Source of the DNA: Bacteroidota bacterium
GTDB taxonomy: Bacteria > Bacteroidota > Ignavibacteria > Kapaibacteriales > UBA2268
Direction of reading: 5' to 3'
NCBI GenBank assembly: GCA_004322215.1
Contig: SCSM01000002.1
Span: forward strand, 86,716-150,715
Length of the DNA stretch: 64,000 bases
Shown here: in pieces, positions 28,401 through 35,762 of the stretch
Position numbering within the stretch: the stretch's first letter is position 1
Layout of the letters: every line of letters starts with the position of its first letter
Made by a program: the position numbers and the translations under genes
Notes under the pieces: generated by a model
What the model saw: only the letters and a program-made list of their open reading frames with translations
Database searches by the model: none
Told to the model about the DNA's origin: nothing

Positions 28401-28945
28401 CAACACTACATCTCGGTGATAAGGATAGTAAACTTATCGGTGAACAGGTGCGTGTCTGCGGAATCATATCAAATGTCAAAACCCGGTATGACCGTTATCA
28501 AAATCCGATTGCATTCGTCCAACTCGAAGATTTAACCGGCAGGGCAGAATGCATTATTCGCAGTAAACCTTATGCAATATTCAAAGACAAATTAATTCCC
28601 GATGAAATTGTTATGTTTCTCGGCAAATCGGAACTAACCGGTGAAGAATTGAAAATTATAGTAGATGAAGTCCTGAGATTTGACGAAGCTTCTGCAAGGT
28701 ATGCAAAAGGTTACAGTATATGGATTGATATTGAGAAAAACGGCAACGGCACTGTCAGTCAAATCAAAAATCTATGTACAGATGTAGATAAATCAAGCAC
28801 ATTAATATTTAATTTATACAACAAATCAAACAAAAACGTATCCAGGTACGTGTCTTATGATGTTCATATTCCTGTGTCTTTCAATGTAGTTAATAAATTG
28901 ATTGACCTTGTCGGAAAACATAATGTAAAATTTGTTCTCGAATAA
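25481..28945 (+). CDS. dnaE: DNA polymerase III alpha subunit
   Basis: A 1154-residue replicative polymerase of the DnaE1 type. The N-terminal PHP domain starts HLHNHTHYSLLDA and keeps ALTDHGVMFG. The polymerase palm has GPGRGSAAGS and the catalytic aspartates in MPDIDIDFND (about residues 402-411). The fingers region contains ALYRPGPM and a helix-hairpin-helix follows near 840. An OB domain is present near 985-1060 (VRVCGIISNVKTRYDRY). Length and domain order are normal. Confidence 0.97.
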   Translation: MDFVHLHNHTHYSLLDALCTPDELIKAAVEDGQKALALTDHGVMFGCYEFYRKAKAAGIKPIIGFEAYVSNGSRFDKTAGKQKTKKKNYYHLVLLAKNQTGYQNLLKLTSLAHTEGFYYKPRIDKELLEKYSEGIVASSACIAGVISYHLINNDYERAYDEAKYYKDLFGDDFYIELQSHFLTDDEIILREAPIIAKKLGLKLIATNDIHYLKGDHAIAHNILLNIKDVTAATSGQVDIYKLRYRTPEMYFKTKEEMSKLFIDFPDAIENTLEVADKCNVNLDTGLHMPEFPLPNDKKHLSNAEYLEELTFEGLKKRYNIITDEISERAKFELNVINKMNFPSYFLIVSDFINAAKGLGVTVGPGRGSAAGSIVAFALGITNIDPLPYDLLFERFLNPDRISMPDIDIDFNDETRERVIEYVRQKYGEECVAQIITFGKLSSRAVLTDVGRVLGVELQKIKEITSKIPVIQGKVTDLKDALELSELKWVKNSDDPKIKELINYSLLLENKFRNSGIHAAGVVIAPKDIREFVPVFHASKAKGGAAEIATQYSMNELESAGLLKMDFLGLRTLSIIDRTIEMIKINHGVEINIDEIDFKDEKTYDLISNGDTLAVFQFESQGMQDYLRQLKPKDLEELTAMNALYRPGPMANIPDFIDRKHSRKPIQYLHHLMEKSLKNTYGIIVYQEQVMQLARDIAGFTLAQADILRRAMGKKKKSEMDKLMPAFIEGAGKNGLNEKLATEVYDLIEKFSSYGFNKSHSLAYSYLAFQTAWLKTHYPAEFLAANMSAELNNQDKIVQLIEEAKKFNIKVLPPDVNKSYAGFTPIENSILFGLAGIKNVGKTAVESIIKAREEKPFQSFFDFTARVDTKLINKRSLEALICSGAFDSMHCGHRAALLNSIESALEYAKAYHEAKNSAVESLFGGGSEVHLVEPSVKDTDEWTEKVRLDKEKEVLNFYVSGNPLDRFFPYIDSLPTLHLGDKDSKLIGEQVRVCGIISNVKTRYDRYQNPIAFVQLEDLTGRAECIIRSKPYAIFKDKLIPDEIVMFLGKSELTGEELKIIVDEVLRFDEASARYAKGYSIWIDIEKNGNGTVSQIKNLCTDVDKSSTLIFNLYNKSNKNVSRYVSYDVHIPVSFNVVNKLIDLVGKHNVKFVLE

Positions 28946-28962
28946 TATAGTATAATCAAAAA

Positions 28963-29343
28963 ATGGTTAAAAGCCCCGTCATACGCTGGATTCTGATTAT
29001 ATCCGGTTTTCTGAGTATAATTGTAGCAATCATTGGTATATTTTTACCCTTGGTACCGACAACTCCTTTGCTATTATTAGCTGCAGCTTGCTTTGCAAAA
29101 AGTTCTCAAAGGTTTTACAACTGGCTAATCAACAACAGATACCTCGGCAGTTTCATCAGGAACTATCGTGAAAGAAAAGGTGTGCATTTCAAAATCAAAG
29201 CCGGTGCATTGACATTGATGTGGGCTGTTATGATTTATACTGCACTCTTTGTAATAAAAATATTATTTATCAAAATAATTTTAATTATTATTGCAATTGT
29301 TGTTACTATACATCTTATAAGAATCAAAACTCTTTATGATTAA
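28963..29343 (+). CDS. DUF454 (YbaN-like) inner-membrane protein
   Basis: A 126-residue protein with four hydrophobic helices and the YbaN/DUF454 pattern: GIFLPLVPTTPLLLLAAACF, then FYNWLINNRYLGSFIRNYRE, then two more membrane segments. Function unknown in the family. It starts 17 nt after dnaE and is probably co-transcribed with it. Confidence 0.85.
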   Translation: MVKSPVIRWILIISGFLSIIVAIIGIFLPLVPTTPLLLLAAACFAKSSQRFYNWLINNRYLGSFIRNYRERKGVHFKIKAGALTLMWAVMIYTALFVIKILFIKIILIIIAIVVTIHLIRIKTLYD

Positions 29344-29345
29344 TT

Positions 29346-29380
29346 AGTGAATAATGAACAGTGAACAGTGAATAATTGAG
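29346..29380. repeat. Heptanucleotide repeat, AGTGAAC type
   Basis: Five consecutive 7-nt units (AGTGAAT, AATGAAC, AGTGAAC, AGTGAAT, AATTGAG) right after the DUF454 gene. Same period as the other arrays, with a different core. Confidence 0.6.
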
Positions 29381-29440
29381 GATGAAAAATTTCATTTTTC
29401 AATTTTATTTTTTTCTAAATTAACCCTAAAAATAATTAAT

Positions 29441-30790
29441 ATGGAAGCACTTTTTATTGTTATTGGTTTAGTTGTCGGTTTCATTATTGCATGGTTTATT
29501 TTTAATAGAGATAAATCCAAAATAAAATCAGAGAATGAGAAACTAAATCAACAGCAAAATGAACTCATTGCCGCTAATAAATTCCTCGATGAAAAAATTA
29601 GGGATTTGAAAAATTCAATTTCTAATTATGAAAATGAAATCAAGCAAAAAACAGAAGATATAATTGAACTTACCCGGCAGTTATCAAAGAAGGATTCCGA
29701 TTTCATTAATCTTGAGACAAGGTTAAAAGAAAATAAAGTTGAACTCGAGCATCTTCAGGAACAATTCTCTACCACTTTCAAAAATCTTGCTAATGAAATT
29801 CTAGAAGAAAAAACCAAAAAGTTCACCGAACTGAATAAATCAAATCTTGATGATTTACTTAAACCACTCGGTGAAAGAATCAAAGATTTTGAAAAGAAAG
29901 TTGATGATGTTTATGATAAAGAATCTCAACAGCGTTACTCACTCAAAATTGAAATTAAGAACCTGATTGAACAAACCCAGATGGTCAGCAAGGAAGCCAG
30001 TAATCTGACTAAAGCACTTAAGGGAGAAGCCAAAACTCAGGGCAACTGGGGAGAGATGATTCTCGAAAGCATTCTCGAAAAATCAGGTCTTGTTAAAAAC
30101 CGGGAGTATTTCGTTCAGCAGTCTTTTGCAAAAGAAGACAGCGAAAAGGGTCGGCTTCAACCTGATGTTGTTGTCACATTGCCCGGGAACAGGAATGTTG
30201 TAATTGATTCTAAAGTCTCTCTCGTCGCTTATGACAGGTATTGTTCGTTTGATAACAAAGATGAGCAGGATTTAGCTCTAAAAGAACATATTCGCTCAAT
30301 CAAAAGCCATATTGATAATCTCTCGTCAAAGAAATATCCCGATATTCAGCTTGAAACACTCGATTTCGTGATGATGTTCATCCCTGTCGAGCCGGCATAT
30401 TTAATTGCTATTCAATACGACAATACACTTTGGAATTATGCATATCAAAAACGAATATTGTTAATCAGCCCGACAAATTTAATTGCTGTCCTTAAGATGG
30501 CGGCTAACCTTTGGCGTCAGGAATACCAAAGCAGGAATGCATTTGAAATTGCAAAGAAAAGCGGTGAGCTATACGATAAATTTGTCGGCTTGATTGACGA
30601 CCTCATCGAAATAGGCAAACGGCTCGAAGGAGCAAAATCCTATTATGACGAATCAATGAAAAAGCTATACACAGGCAGAGGCAACCTCGTCAAAAGGGCA
30701 GAGGACATCAAAGAACTCGGAGCAAAAACCACAAAATCAATCCCACAGATTCTGATTGACAGAATTGTTGAAGAAGAAAATAATGAATAA
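29441..30790 (+). CDS. rmuC: RmuC-family DNA recombination protein
   Basis: A 449-residue protein. An N-terminal membrane helix (about 3-22) is followed by a coiled coil of about 120 residues, then the RmuC domain with a nuclease-like fold: TQGNWGEMILESILEKSGL, LQPDVVVTLPGNRNVVIDSK, DFVMMFIPVEPAY, ISPTNLIAVLKMAANLWR. RmuC limits rearrangements at inverted repeats in other bacteria. It is the last gene before the roughly 650-bp non-coding region that holds the first long repeat. Confidence 0.95.
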   Translation: MEALFIVIGLVVGFIIAWFIFNRDKSKIKSENEKLNQQQNELIAANKFLDEKIRDLKNSISNYENEIKQKTEDIIELTRQLSKKDSDFINLETRLKENKVELEHLQEQFSTTFKNLANEILEEKTKKFTELNKSNLDDLLKPLGERIKDFEKKVDDVYDKESQQRYSLKIEIKNLIEQTQMVSKEASNLTKALKGEAKTQGNWGEMILESILEKSGLVKNREYFVQQSFAKEDSEKGRLQPDVVVTLPGNRNVVIDSKVSLVAYDRYCSFDNKDEQDLALKEHIRSIKSHIDNLSSKKYPDIQLETLDFVMMFIPVEPAYLIAIQYDNTLWNYAYQKRILLISPTNLIAVLKMAANLWRQEYQSRNAFEIAKKSGELYDKFVGLIDDLIEIGKRLEGAKSYYDESMKKLYTGRGNLVKRAEDIKELGAKTTKSIPQILIDRIVEEENNE

Positions 30791-30798
30791 TTGAAAAT

Positions 30799-30830
30799 GG
30801 ATTATGTCAATCCTGCGAAAGTAGTAATCC
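30799..30830. repeat. REP-like small inverted repeat
   Basis: GGATTA and TAATCC flank a segment reading TGTCAATCCTGCGAAAGTAG, a degenerate form of the TGTCATTCC-GCGAAAG-GGAATCC hairpin family that is common between bacterial genes. It lies about 70 bp before the long repeat. A related hairpin precedes the second long-repeat copy (63384-63410). Confidence 0.45.
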
Positions 30831-30900
30831 AAATTATTCTTCCTTCTATGTGTGGGATTAAGGGGTGTGTAAATTCAATTATGAATTACGAATAGGGAAT

Positions 30901-31230
30901 ATTTGTCACATTTTGTCATAGTTTGTCTCACTTTTTTTTATTTTTCATTACTCTTTAGAAATAAAATTGATTTGTAAGGAGTTATAATATTACGAACATG
31001 GAATATTTGTCCTGTTTTGTCCGTTTTTGTCTCATCTTGTCCTATTGATGTCCTATTTGGAATGGCATTTTGAGACAATAAGTGACTAAAGTCGAGAGGT
31101 TCATGTAATCCAATCTCCACTATTTAAAAATAGTGGCTATTCAACCCAGAATATCAAAGAACGAGCAGAGCAAAGATAGTTCATCAATTTGATATAAAAA
31201 GAAAACGGTTTTAAAATGGTTTTAAAAATA
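30901..31230. repeat. Long interspersed repeat, copy 1
   Basis: About 330 bp that recurs in direct orientation at 63545-63865. The left half holds two groups of TTTGTC iterons at 10-nt spacing (GTC starting at 30905, 30915, 30925 and at 31009, 31019, 31029, 31039), separated by a T-rich spacer and an ATAAAATTGATTT block. The right half (31076-31222) differs from copy 2 at only about five positions and contains a hairpin (CCACTATTT/AAATAGTGG, 31117-31136). On the minus strand it carries TATCTTTG (31178-31171) and GTTCTTTG (31162-31155). The first resembles a Bacteroidetes -7 element, the second a boxA. No conserved reading frame. Confidence 0.85.
31117..31136. repeat. Hairpin inside long repeat copy 1
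   Basis: A 9-bp perfect stem (CCACTATTT and AAATAGTGG) with a two-base centre. It is identical in copy 2 (63752-63771), and the surrounding sequence is nearly identical, so it belongs to the conserved core of the element. Confidence 0.7.
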
Positions 31231-31368
31231 ATTAATAATTTATTAATGAAGAAGAATGTAGGGTTGGAACCGATAACAATTATATTTAGTATTAATTCAT
31301 GATTTTTAATCCCGCATGGTAAGCCACAAAGATCGACCCGATTGATGCGTTGAGGTATGAATAGAATC

Positions 31369-31399
31369 AATTACGAATTTCAAATTACGAATTACGAAT
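31369..31399. repeat. Heptanucleotide repeat, AATTACG type
   Basis: AATTACG, AATTTCA, AATTACG, AATTACG and AAT in register at period 7, upstream of the MNT gene. Confidence 0.6.
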
Positions 31400-31445
31400 A
31401 TCGGTTAAATTTTTTTTATTTTATATTTTTAATTAAATTAGTTTT

Positions 31446-31736
31446 ATGAATATTAAAGAACAGATATCGGACATAATTAAAGCTAATAAGAATTATCTGA
31501 AAGATAAATACCATCTCAAAGATATTGGCTTATTCGGTTCAATATGCAGAGATGATTTTAAGGATTCAAGTGATGTTGATATATTAGTTGATTTCAATCA
31601 ACCTGTCGGTGTAGAATTTATAGACCTTGCCGATGAACTCGAGTCACTACTAAACCGGAAAGTTGATTTAGTATCCAAAAATGGAATAAAACCAAAATAT
31701 TTCTCCGAAATTGAAAGAGATTTAGTCTATGTCTGA
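31446..31736 (+). CDS. MNT-domain nucleotidyltransferase (MntA-type antitoxin)
   Basis: A 96-residue minimal nucleotidyltransferase. The active-site motif is G-S-I-C-R-D-D-F-K-D-S-S-D-V-D, that is GSX10DXD, with GLFGS as the leading strand. In MntA-HepT systems such proteins AMPylate and silence a HEPN RNase encoded just downstream. Here the downstream reading frame is broken after four codons (see the next entry), so this copy appears to have lost its toxin. The stop TGA overlaps the ATG of the remnant in the usual MNT-HEPN manner. Confidence 0.8.
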   Translation: MNIKEQISDIIKANKNYLKDKYHLKDIGLFGSICRDDFKDSSDVDILVDFNQPVGVEFIDLADELESLLNRKVDLVSKNGIKPKYFSEIERDLVYV

Positions 31737-31767
31737 AAGATAAGCTAAAATTTTTATCTGAATTCAT
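31729..31767 (+). pseudogene. Possible remnant of a HEPN (HepT-like) gene start
   Basis: The ATG at 31729 overlaps the MNT stop codon and reads M-S-E-R-stop-A-K-I-F-I-stop. HepT-type HEPN proteins commonly begin with an MSER/MSDR-like start followed by a hydrophobic helix, so this looks like the decayed first dozen codons of a toxin gene. No HEPN catalytic RX4-6H motif is found downstream before the next gene. The match is short, so the call is tentative. Confidence 0.35.
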
Positions 31768-31857
31768 GATTTATTATCAAATATATATTTTTTAATTTGT
31801 TCAATGTTTATAATTAAATTAAAATCATAATTAATTTTTTAAATTCTTACTATTTTT

Positions 31858-32340
31858 ATGTGTGATAATACATCTTTAAATTGGACTGAGATAATAATTA
31901 GTGGATTATTTGGTGTATTTCTTGGTATAATAGCAAGCTATTTAACAACTTATATAAATGAAAAAATTAAGAGAAAAAGAATTGAAAAGAGTTATTCTAA
32001 AATTCAAGGGGATGATTACATCTGTCCAACATCAGAATACCCCGTAAATGTTGCTGATGCTTCAATTAATTTAATTGCAAAAAATAAACTCAAAATTATT
32101 GTAAAGACTTATGTTGATATTGGTTCCAATACAATATTAGATGATAAACATATCTGGGAAGGTGAGATATATATGCAAACTCAAAAATTCGGTACTCTAA
32201 TATGGTATTATACTTACCCACAAAGTAAAGTTGGTGAAAATGGATTTAAAAGAATAATAATTCACGAGCATTTCAAAGGATTTACATTAATCGGAGAAAT
32301 GGATAAGGGATTTGGTGATCAGAAATTTATTAGGAAATAA
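31858..32340 (+). CDS. Unknown membrane-anchored beta-rich protein
   Basis: A 160-residue protein not recognised. A single N-terminal membrane helix (about residues 11-32) is followed by a basic patch (EKIKRKRIEKSY) and a beta-strand-rich C-terminal domain (KIIVKTYVDIG, WEGEIYMQTQKFG, LIWYYTYPQ, KRIIIHEHFKGFTLIGEMD). The helix-plus-small-beta-domain layout recalls membrane effectors of some defence systems, such as Cap15-like proteins, but no specific motif proves it. It lies 74 nt before the PD-(D/E)XK-like gene, same strand, in an unusually AT-rich segment, so the two may form a unit. Confidence 0.6.
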   Translation: MCDNTSLNWTEIIISGLFGVFLGIIASYLTTYINEKIKRKRIEKSYSKIQGDDYICPTSEYPVNVADASINLIAKNKLKIIVKTYVDIGSNTILDDKHIWEGEIYMQTQKFGTLIWYYTYPQSKVGENGFKRIIIHEHFKGFTLIGEMDKGFGDQKFIRK

Positions 32341-32414
32341 TTAAGAATTAAAAACAAATTTATTAAACAGCTAGAATTTAATTTAAAATTCTTTTAACAT
32401 TTCGACTTATAAAA

Positions 32415-34139
32415 ATGGGTTATAAAATTGGAGATTTAAACATTTATTTAATATTAGGTTATTCTGAGTTTTTCAATGACTTTGATTCTGTGAATTTAAA
32501 TGAGTTTTTAAATAATATACCATCAAAATTAATTTTAGAAATTATTGCTCACACTGATGCGCAATACCATTTAAGTGAAACCAAACAAAATAAACAGTTT
32601 GAAATATTAAACGCATGGACGAGTAGATTTCCCTATTATATAATAGAAAAAATTAATGAAAAATTACATTTCTTTAATAAAACAAATATTATATTCTTTA
32701 ATAATATTACATCATTGAAACTTACCCAACATGTCCTAAAATATTTTAATGATTCTGAAAGAACTGAGTTAACAAAAGAAGAAGAATTAAATTTATTTAA
32801 AGCTTATCTTTATATTTCTGAAGAATGGGTTTCAAAATATAATAAAATCAAATTACCAAATTTAGTTACAGAAGAAAACTTTATTCAAGTTATGCTTCCA
32901 ATGCGTATCGTTTATCATGATTTATTTTGGCATAGTGACTTAATTATTCAATTTATCAAATCTGATTATTTTTTTTCATTTTGTGAAATTGATAAAAATT
33001 TTAAAGTATATTTAGAAGTATTTCTTAAGGAAATGAAAATAAGTAGTTGGAAAGATTATTTGAAACATATAATTCAAATTTATGTAAAGAATATTCAAAA
33101 CATATCAAGACCAACTGCAGTTATTATTGAAACTAAGGATGAAAAAATATTCGATTTTTTTAATAGTTTATGTCTAAATAATCTTGATTTTGAGATTGAT
33201 GAAGACTTTATTCCATTAAGGAATTATCCGATTATCAAATTAGATGAAAAAAAATATCTTATAATAAATTATAATTTATTTATTGATAAGATTTATAATA
33301 ATTTAAAGTATTTTTTCGCAGATTTGATATTAAAAAACGAATGTAATTTTAATGATAGAAGAATAAAAAACAGAATTGATTTTTTATCTCTTTATTCAAA
33401 AAATTTTTCAGAAAATAAATTATTTTTTCCTGTTTTCAATTATTTATTTTTTAGGGTTAATACAAAAGTAAAATTAAATGGAAATGAATTACTTGATTTA
33501 CTAGGTCAAGGTGTACCTGACTATTATATGCAAATTTTTAATGATGTTTATATTTTTGAGTTTAAAGATATTTCTTTAAGTTTCAAAACAAAACTATCAT
33601 ATGATTTTGAAGTTATAAAAGATGAGTTAATAAATAAATTTGTTCATGATAAAGAGGGTAACGCAACTGGTATTATGCAAATCATTAATTATTTAAATAG
33701 AATAGTCGAAGGTGAATTTGATAAAATAAATAATTCCAGTTTTAAAAATTTAAAATTTTTTCCGATCATAGTAGTAACAGATTATTCCTTTAATTTTACT
33801 GGTATCAATTATTTTCTTAACAATTTATTTAGAGAAGAGTTAAAGAAACATAATATAGAAAAAAACCTAGTTGTAAATGACCTAATAATAATAAATTTAA
33901 ATACCTTATTAAAATATCAGGATATGATTAATGGTAAATCATCATTATTATTGAAATCATTTAAAGAATATATTTATTTTATTCAAGATTCTAAAGATTT
34001 TATGAAAAAAGTGATTACGTTTGATGATTTTTTCATTGAAAAATTTAATAAAACTCATTCTAAAATGCCGAGAAAATTTATTGAAATAGCTAAAAAATAT
34101 TTCCCCAAAACAGAAAAACAAATATTAATAAACAAATAA
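32415..34139 (+). CDS. Large protein with a PD-(D/E)XK nuclease-like motif
   Basis: A 574-residue protein of unknown family. Residues 1-330 are helical, rich in Asn, Ile, Lys and Phe, with no recognised domain. The later part shows a nuclease-like pattern: Glu358 (NGNELL), P-D369 in GQGVPDYYMQ, then E382-F-K384 in YIFEFKDIS, and a QIINY box (QxxxY) about 45 residues on. This matches the E...D-X(n)-ExK...QxxxY order of RecB-like PD-(D/E)XK enzymes. Base composition is more AT-rich than the neighbours and codons end almost always in A or T, suggesting acquisition. A defence nuclease is a reasonable guess; other nucleic-acid roles remain possible. Confidence 0.6.
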   Translation: MGYKIGDLNIYLILGYSEFFNDFDSVNLNEFLNNIPSKLILEIIAHTDAQYHLSETKQNKQFEILNAWTSRFPYYIIEKINEKLHFFNKTNIIFFNNITSLKLTQHVLKYFNDSERTELTKEEELNLFKAYLYISEEWVSKYNKIKLPNLVTEENFIQVMLPMRIVYHDLFWHSDLIIQFIKSDYFFSFCEIDKNFKVYLEVFLKEMKISSWKDYLKHIIQIYVKNIQNISRPTAVIIETKDEKIFDFFNSLCLNNLDFEIDEDFIPLRNYPIIKLDEKKYLIINYNLFIDKIYNNLKYFFADLILKNECNFNDRRIKNRIDFLSLYSKNFSENKLFFPVFNYLFFRVNTKVKLNGNELLDLLGQGVPDYYMQIFNDVYIFEFKDISLSFKTKLSYDFEVIKDELINKFVHDKEGNATGIMQIINYLNRIVEGEFDKINNSSFKNLKFFPIIVVTDYSFNFTGINYFLNNLFREELKKHNIEKNLVVNDLIIINLNTLLKYQDMINGKSSLLLKSFKEYIYFIQDSKDFMKKVITFDDFFIEKFNKTHSKMPRKFIEIAKKYFPKTEKQILINK

Positions 34140-34214
34140 TATTTTTTTCACATATAAATTTCCCATTTCTCCTGATATTTGTAACAATTATTTTTTAACA
34201 TTTAATTTTATTTA

Positions 34215-35546
34215 ATGTCAGAAACTAAACTAAGCACAAGAAAAGAGAGAATTGGCTGGTATTTTTATGACTGGGCTAATTCGGTTTTCTATACAACTGT
34301 AATCACGGTTTTTCTCGGTCCTTACCTTACCTCGATTACCAAGCATGGAACCGATGCACAGGGCTTTGTGCATATACTCGGTGTGCCGATACATTCAGGC
34401 TCATTCTTTCCTTATGTTGTTTCTGCTTCTGTTCTTTTGCAGGTTCTTGTTTTACCACTTCTTGGAGCAATAGCAGATTATACTCATAAGAAAAAGTTTA
34501 TGCTCGGATTGTTTGCCTATATCGGTTCGATTTCGACAATGGGTTTGTTTTTTCTGCATGGTAATAACTATTTACTTGGTGCTTTGCTCTTCATAATAGC
34601 AAATATCAGCTTTGGTGCTTCGGCAGTAATGTACAATGCATATTTGAATGACATAGCAGAGCCGGACAGAAGAGATGCAGTTTCCTCAATTGGCTGGGCA
34701 TTCGGTTATCTTGGAGGGGGAGTACTTCTGGCATTAAATCTTGCTTTCTATTTGAACGCCGGTAAGATGGGATTGACATCAGAAATGGCTGTGAGAATAA
34801 ATCTGGTATCTGCAGGTATCTGGTGGGCATTATTCACAATCATTCCAATGATGACACTCAAAATCAGGCAACCTGCAAAGCAAAAGCAAACGGGGGATAG
34901 TTTAGTTTCAATCGGGTTCAAAGAATTATTCAAAACGATAAAGGATTCGTTTAAATATCCGAAAACAATCCTCTTCATTATTGCCTATTTGCTGTACAAT
35001 GACGGAGTGCAAACGGTAATAACAATCTCGGCTGTATTCGGACAGGAAGAATTGGGATTGTCAATGTCAACATTGACCTCAGTAATCCTAATGGTGCAGT
35101 TTATGGCATTCTTCGGGGCATTATTATTCAAATACCTTGCAAACGCAATAGGCACGAAACGTGCCTTATTAATCTCTCTTGTAATTTGGACCGGTTGCGT
35201 ATTTTACGCATTTCAATATCTTCATTCTGAAACCGGGTTTTATTTATTGGGAGGATTAATAGCAATCGTGTTAGGAGCAACCCAGGCATTGAGCCGTTCA
35301 ATGTATTCTCATCTGATACCAAAGAACAAAGAAGCAGAATATTTCAGCTTATATGAAATCAGCGACAAGGGTACAAGCTGGATTGGTCCTCTTGCTTTTG
35401 GATTAGCTTTGCAATTCAGCGGTTCATACAGGTGGGCGATATTATCGTTGGCATTGTTTTTTATAGCCGGATATGTAATATTATTGAGTTTAAATGTAAA
35501 AGAAGCTATTAAGGAAGTAGGAAATGAAATACCAAACAAAATCTGA
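34215..35546 (+). CDS. UMF1/Atg22-like MFS transporter
   Basis: A 443-residue inner-membrane protein with about 12 hydrophobic helices. It opens with ERIGWYFYDWANSVFYTT, the signature of the UMF1/Atg22-like branch of the major facilitator superfamily. NAYLNDIAEPDRRDAVSSIGWAFGYLGGG is also typical. The Atg22 relatives export amino acids from the vacuole; the bacterial substrate is unknown. GC content returns to that of the main chromosome, marking the right end of the AT-rich segment. Confidence 0.88.
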   Translation: MSETKLSTRKERIGWYFYDWANSVFYTTVITVFLGPYLTSITKHGTDAQGFVHILGVPIHSGSFFPYVVSASVLLQVLVLPLLGAIADYTHKKKFMLGLFAYIGSISTMGLFFLHGNNYLLGALLFIIANISFGASAVMYNAYLNDIAEPDRRDAVSSIGWAFGYLGGGVLLALNLAFYLNAGKMGLTSEMAVRINLVSAGIWWALFTIIPMMTLKIRQPAKQKQTGDSLVSIGFKELFKTIKDSFKYPKTILFIIAYLLYNDGVQTVITISAVFGQEELGLSMSTLTSVILMVQFMAFFGALLFKYLANAIGTKRALLISLVIWTGCVFYAFQYLHSETGFYLLGGLIAIVLGATQALSRSMYSHLIPKNKEAEYFSLYEISDKGTSWIGPLAFGLALQFSGSYRWAILSLALFFIAGYVILLSLNVKEAIKEVGNEIPNKI

Positions 35547-35762
35547 ACACGGATTAAACGGATTATTGGATTTCACTGATTTTTTGTCTGAATTAAGAAT
35601 AAAAAAATGATAGACATTAGATTTAATGAATTTGTTAATTATTTATAATATAAATAAGATGAAGAATTTAGTTGAAGTAATATGTAAAATGAATAAATTA
35701 ATTAATAATATTGATAATCATATAATCTTTAAATCCTATAAATCCTAGTAAAGACAGTTATT

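Noticed and set aside
30902..31056. TTTGTC iterons as a CRISPR-like array
   Set aside because: Units are only 6 bp at 10-nt spacing, without 25-40 nt repeats or unique spacers, and no cas genes are present.
30938..31120. A 60-codon minus-strand reading frame within the long repeat
   Set aside because: In the second copy the same frame reaches a stop after about 26 codons, and the 10-nt indel shifts the rest. Similarity follows DNA identity, not protein conservation.
35547..35762. GGATT-type short repeats after the MFS gene
   Set aside because: About four imperfect units spaced 8-9 nt (around 35550-35581) are too few and irregular to call a defined element, and no gene or terminator is seen.
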